Below, piece by piece: positions 41,599-42,451 of a stretch of DNA of 42,451 nucleotides; within the stretch, counting starts at the first letter, position 1, and the number at the start of each line of letters is the position of its first letter. Source of the DNA: Desulfomonile tiedjei. Lineage in GTDB: Bacteria; Desulfobacterota; Desulfomonilia; Desulfomonilales; Desulfomonilaceae. A program made the translations under genes and the position numbers. The stretch is from NCBI GenBank assembly GCA_016218715.1, contig JACRDG010000075.1:1-42451 (forward strand), in the 5' to 3' direction. Under the pieces are notes generated by a model, which was not told the origin of the DNA, ran no database searches, and was given only the letters and a program-made list of their open reading frames with translations.

Positions 41599-42451
41599 TC
41601 ATGCGCTGGTCGAGGACGTCGAGCTGATCGAGGATCGAGACTTTCTCATGTTCAACAGACCCTTCACCAAGTCTTTCCAGCCACCTTTCATAAAGTAAAC
41701 CGCTTGATGTCTCCTAATGTCCCATCGGATATTGTAAAACGCTTCCTCCACGTTATGAGGTTGGAACGTAGGGGAGCCTGCGGTGTCCGATCTTTCAGGG
41801 TCAATTCGACCCAACAACCTGATCACGTTGCCTCGAATGCTTACAAGACGTTCAACTGACATGATATTGAAGCCGGCTTTTCGCATCACCTCGCAAAGGC
41901 TTTCCGTCGAGAATCCCCAGAGGTGGGGCGACGCAAACAGATTTTGAGAGAGCGATCCCCGTGGAACGAGAAAATCGGGAACCTCGACGAAGACGTTGCC
42001 GCCCGTCGCCATCCGTCCCTTAACCGTCGCGAGAAAATCCCAAGGCTCGTGGATGTGCTCGAGCACGTGCGACAGGGTCACCAACTCGAAGCGCGCCCCC
42101 TGATAGACACTCTCGTCGAGTTCGCCGGCATGAATGGTGACGCCGAAATGTTTTTCGCCCCATTTCGCAAAACTCTCGGTCACTTCAGTGCCGTAGGCGG
42201 CCCAGCCGGCCTGCTGGAAGCCTCGCAAGAGGCTTCCCTCTCCGGACCCGATGTCCAGGACTCGCCGGCCGTTTCCGCCGCCGCCCAGATGCTTGGAGAG
42301 CCACGCAACCTTGTCCTCGGCATCGGCCCGTTTCACGGCAAGATAGGCCGGGGCAGGCTCTGCGGGCCTGTAGCTGTTCCGGTAGATCTCGGTCAGCAAC
42401 GCCTTCGTGGGCCTGGGGCTTTGGTAGAGGAACCCGCAGGCCATGCACATG
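41599..42451 (-). CDS. Class I SAM-dependent methyltransferase, start outside the window
   Basis: 284 codons up to the window edge. The visible beginning CMACGFLYQSPRPT is the second half of a zinc ribbon, so the ATG at 42450 is probably internal and the true start lies beyond 42451. VLDIGSGEGSLL is motif I, LVTLSHVLEHIHEPWDFL and GNVFVEVPDFLVPRG follow. The C-terminus ends in a Ser/Thr-rich stretch (RSSISSTSSTSA) unlike the body of the protein. It is the first gene read in the window and lies 109 bases upstream of the S74 gene. Likely a sugar methyltransferase. Confidence 0.88.
   Translation of the reverse strand, partial: MCMACGFLYQSPRPTKALLTEIYRNSYRPAEPAPAYLAVKRADAEDKVAWLSKHLGGGGNGRRVLDIGSGEGSLLRGFQQAGWAAYGTEVTESFAKWGEKHFGVTIHAGELDESVYQGARFELVTLSHVLEHIHEPWDFLATVKGRMATGGNVFVEVPDFLVPRGSLSQNLFASPHLWGFSTESLCEVMRKAGFNIMSVERLVSIRGNVIRLLGRIDPERSDTAGSPTFQPHNVEEAFYNIRWDIRRHQAVYFMKGGWKDLVKGLLNMRKSRSSISSTSSTSA

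Noticed and set aside
1-42451. CRISPR arrays, tRNA or rRNA genes, insertion sequences
   Set aside because: No regular short repeats, tRNA-like cloverleaf arms, rRNA sequence or transposase frames were seen on either strand.

Overview
The window is the inside of a large surface-polysaccharide (O-antigen or capsule type) gene cluster from a Gram-negative bacterium. Evidence for this is a Wzx-type flippase, a Kdo-transferase-like (WaaA/GT30) enzyme, many glycosyltransferases and many nucleotide-sugar enzymes. The sequence is G+C-rich with islands of lower G+C. No rRNA, tRNA, housekeeping marker or mobile element is present, so the phylum cannot be fixed. Nitrospirota or a similar environmental lineage would be a weak guess.

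Nearly everything lies on the minus strand and is read from 42451 towards 1. Many neighbours overlap by 4 to 16 bases or are a few bases apart, as in long co-transcribed operons. One small glycosyltransferase at 3534-4208 is the only plus-strand gene.

In reading order:
(1) 42451-30372 holds a partial methyltransferase, an S74 (endosialidase-chaperone) surface protein, a UDP-sulfoquinovose synthase-like enzyme and a radical SAM/SPASM protein. A nonulosonic-acid block follows: a NeuB-SpsF fusion, a GT2-NeuA fusion and a second NeuB. Next come the GT30-like transferase and the Wzx flippase. The section closes with a second S74 gene broken by three single-base frameshifts.
(2) 30310-15556 holds methyltransferases, a YfhO-type membrane protein, two GT4 transferases, two tandem SDR epimerases, an FAD amine-oxidase-like protein and two GT39-like membrane glycosyltransferases.
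(3) 15441-10978 is a CDP-3,6-dideoxyhexose module: rfbF, rfbG, a cupin epimerase and one fused protein joining an RmlD-like reductase to an RfbH-type Fe-S dehydratase.
(4) 10928-1 holds a GT2, a methyltransferase, a second YfhO protein and a DegT-fold/GT2 fusion. In that fusion the PLP lysine is a histidine, as in sugar 3-dehydratases. Then come the lone plus-strand GT2, a compact two-subunit thiamine-diphosphate enzyme, an SDR, a GDP-fucose/colitose synthase homologue and the start of an asparagine-synthetase-like gene.

Together the genes predict a glycan containing at least one CDP-activated 3,6-dideoxyhexose (ascarylose-like is the best fit), one or two nonulosonic acids, possibly sulfoquinovose, and a further deoxy or branched sugar made by the 3-dehydratase/TPP/Fcl set. 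The most unusual points are the four gene fusions, the presence of two chemically distinct 3-dehydratase types in one cluster, and the paired intact and decayed S74 genes flanking the nonulosonate block.
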